64,000 nucleotides of DNA, from the NCBI GenBank assembly GCA_016711225.1, contig JADJTK010000001.1, positions 248,001-312,000 on the forward strand. Reading direction: 5' to 3'. The stretch comes from Opitutaceae bacterium (lineage in GTDB: Bacteria; Verrucomicrobiota; Verrucomicrobiia; Opitutales; Opitutaceae). The first letter of the stretch is position 1. Each line of letters opens with the position of its first letter. Made by a program: the position numbers and the translations under genes. Below the pieces are notes generated by a model that saw nothing but the letters and a program-made list of their open reading frames with translations, had not been told where the DNA came from and searched no databases. Shown in pieces: positions 62,433 to 64,000 of the stretch.

Positions 62433-64000
62433 GAGCAAGAACCGCTACGGCATTTGCGGCGGCCCTGCTGGCCGTGGGCGTGGGTTCAGCCCAGCCGTAT
62501 TTCGTCTCGCCCGCAGGAGACGACGCAAACCCGGGCACACTGGGAAAGCCCTTCGCCACGCCGCAGCGCGTGCAACAGGCGGTACGACAGAAGCGCGGCG
62601 ACGTCTTTTTGCGCGGCGGCACCTACTACCTCTGCTCGCCGCTCGTCTTCACTGCGGAGGATTCCGGCACGAAAGCTTCGCCGATAGTATTTCGTAACTA
62701 CGAGGGCGAACAACCGGTCATCAGCGGCGGCCAGCGACTGCTGGACTTGGATTGGCAGCCCTCGGCCAAAGGTGCCTTTCGAGCGCAAGTCCCGGCAGAT
62801 TTGCAGACCGAAGAGCTCTTTGTGAACGGCGAGCGACAGGTCCTCGCGCGCTACCCGAACTTCGATCCGAACGTCCAATACTTCGGCGGTTGCGCGGCCG
62901 ATGCGATCTCGCCTGAGCGCGTGGCGCACTGGTCGGACCCGACCGGCGGGTACTTTCACGCCATGCATCCGGCGCTCTGGGGCGACTTCACGTGGCGGAT
63001 CGTTGGCAAGAACGAGAAGGGCGAGCTGAACCTTGAGGGCGGCTGGCAAAACAACCGCGGCGGCGCCGCGCACGAACAGATTCGCTTCGTCGAAGACGTC
63101 TTTGAGGAACTCGACGCTCCCGGCGAGTGGTTCCTCGATTCAAAGACCCATACTCTGTATTTTCATCCCCCCGTCGGCCTCGCTCTCCGCACCGCAGTCA
63201 TAGAAGCCACGCGACTTCGTACGCTCATCGAGTTTCGCGGCGATGAGAAGAACCCGGTGCGGTGGATCACGTTGCGCGGCCTGGTCTTCCGTCACGCCGC
63301 CCGCACGGTCATGGACACCCGTGAGCCGCTGTTGCGCTCGGACTGGGCGATCTATCGAGGCGGCGCTGTGTTCTTCAACGGCGCCGAGGACTGCACGCTC
63401 GAAGACGGCTTCATCGACCAGGTCGGCGGCAACGCCGTCTTCGTGAGCAACTACAACCGACGCATCGCAATTCGCGGCACACGCATTGCCGGAGCTGGCG
63501 CGAGCGGCATCTGTTTCGTCGGCGATCCGCGGGCGGCTCGCAGCCCATTGTTCAACTACGATCAGGTTCAGCCGCTTGACGCGATCGACCGCACGCCCGG
63601 ACCTCGAACCAACAACTATCCTGCCGACTGTCTGGTCGGGGACTGTTTGATCACCCAAACCGGCCGCGTGGAGAAGCAGACGGCCGGGATTCAGATCGAC
63701 CTCGCGCAGGACATCACCGTGCGGCACTGCTCGATCTACGACCTGCCGCGCGCCGGCATCAACATCGGGGACGGCTGCTGGGGCGGGCACGTCATCGAGT
63801 TCTGCGACGTTTTTGACACGGTGAAGGAGACGGGCGATCACGGTTCGTTCAACTCCTGGGGACGGGACCGCTTCTGGCGGCCGAATATCGACGAGGTCAA
63901 CGCGTGGGTTGCCCAGGCTCCGGAACTGCCCCTGCTTGATGCGGTGAAGCCCATCGTGCTCGCCAACAATCGCTGGCGTTGCGACCACGGCTGGGCCATC
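62429..64000 (+). CDS. GH141-like right-handed beta-helix protein (partial)
   Basis: 524 codons to the window's right edge, no stop. It begins with a GTG in a GTGA overlap with the GH2 stop. The signal peptide is ATAFAAALLAVGVGSAQPYF. The pattern GGTYYLCSPLVFTAEDSGTK and RNYEGEQPVISGG, then beta-helix repeats (IYRGGAVFFNGAEDCTLEDG, GISFVGDP-like turns), resembles GH141 and related beta-helix glycosidases (xylanases or alpha-L-fucosidases). Substrate cannot be decided from this part. It continues the hydrolase operon. Confidence 0.65.
   Translation, partial: MRARTATAFAAALLAVGVGSAQPYFVSPAGDDANPGTLGKPFATPQRVQQAVRQKRGDVFLRGGTYYLCSPLVFTAEDSGTKASPIVFRNYEGEQPVISGGQRLLDLDWQPSAKGAFRAQVPADLQTEELFVNGERQVLARYPNFDPNVQYFGGCAADAISPERVAHWSDPTGGYFHAMHPALWGDFTWRIVGKNEKGELNLEGGWQNNRGGAAHEQIRFVEDVFEELDAPGEWFLDSKTHTLYFHPPVGLALRTAVIEATRLRTLIEFRGDEKNPVRWITLRGLVFRHAARTVMDTREPLLRSDWAIYRGGAVFFNGAEDCTLEDGFIDQVGGNAVFVSNYNRRIAIRGTRIAGAGASGICFVGDPRAARSPLFNYDQVQPLDAIDRTPGPRTNNYPADCLVGDCLITQTGRVEKQTAGIQIDLAQDITVRHCSIYDLPRAGINIGDGCWGGHVIEFCDVFDTVKETGDHGSFNSWGRDRFWRPNIDEVNAWVAQAPELPLLDAVKPIVLANNRWRCDHGWAI

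Overview
The window is high-GC bacterial DNA that most resembles a verrucomicrobium of the Opitutaceae. The support is indirect: a plug-type TonB-dependent receptor with no SusD partner, many secreted proteins ending in a 'STDLATW...RFFRLRV' type domain, a pyruvate:ferredoxin oxidoreductase operon, and interspersed repeats built on 'ccacagag/cacggag' words. No rRNA or taxonomic marker is present, so this assignment is an inference.

Layout. (1) Positions 1-4598 hold a cluster of about ten small gene cassettes, all on the minus strand. They are separated by nine attC-like recombination sites of about 90 bp (one of 66 bp). No integron integrase is visible, so this is a CALIN or the cassette part of a chromosomal integron. 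(2) 4600-5506 holds one small ORF and non-coding repeats. (3) 5507-9983 (minus) encodes a sigma54-type response regulator, an exported protein and a histidine kinase. (4) Diverging from it, 10411-17766 encodes an eight-gene TonB energy-transduction operon (DUF3450, TtpC-like ExbB, ExbB, ExbD, TonB, TPR protein, and two further exported proteins, the first with a TonB-like C-terminus). It is preceded by a -24/-12 promoter and an upstream palindrome. (5) 17889-26573 carries a GNAT 3' fragment, an FGE-like lipoprotein-style gene, the intact GNAT gene, a DEAD-box helicase and the por operon. (6) 26838-30517 holds an SGNH hydrolase, a hydrolase remnant, a small protein and a broken NIT-domain chemotaxis receptor. 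(7) tRNA-Ala and tmRNA lie in tandem at 30637-31074. (8) 31331-42666 holds an MFS transporter and three large secreted proteins with PQQ-type propeller, alpha/alpha-barrel and glycosidase domains.

(9) 43284-64000 is a carbohydrate-use locus. It contains a GH39-like enzyme, a two-component system whose kinase has a periplasmic propeller, a TonB-dependent receptor, and a run of GH29, GH2, GH30, GH2 and GH141-like genes. The kinase would sense an oligosaccharide, the receptor would import it with energy from a TonB complex, and the secreted hydrolases would remove fucosyl, galactosyl and other residues. A palindrome TGTCCCG-N6-CGGGACA occurs upstream of the GH39 gene and twice between the receptor and the fucosidase, which suggests a shared regulator.

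Several otherwise intact genes (porB, the receptor, GH30, the chemotaxis receptor, two cassette genes) carry single-base frameshifts, some in short homopolymers. This looks partly like unpolished assembly, so broken genes should be treated with caution.
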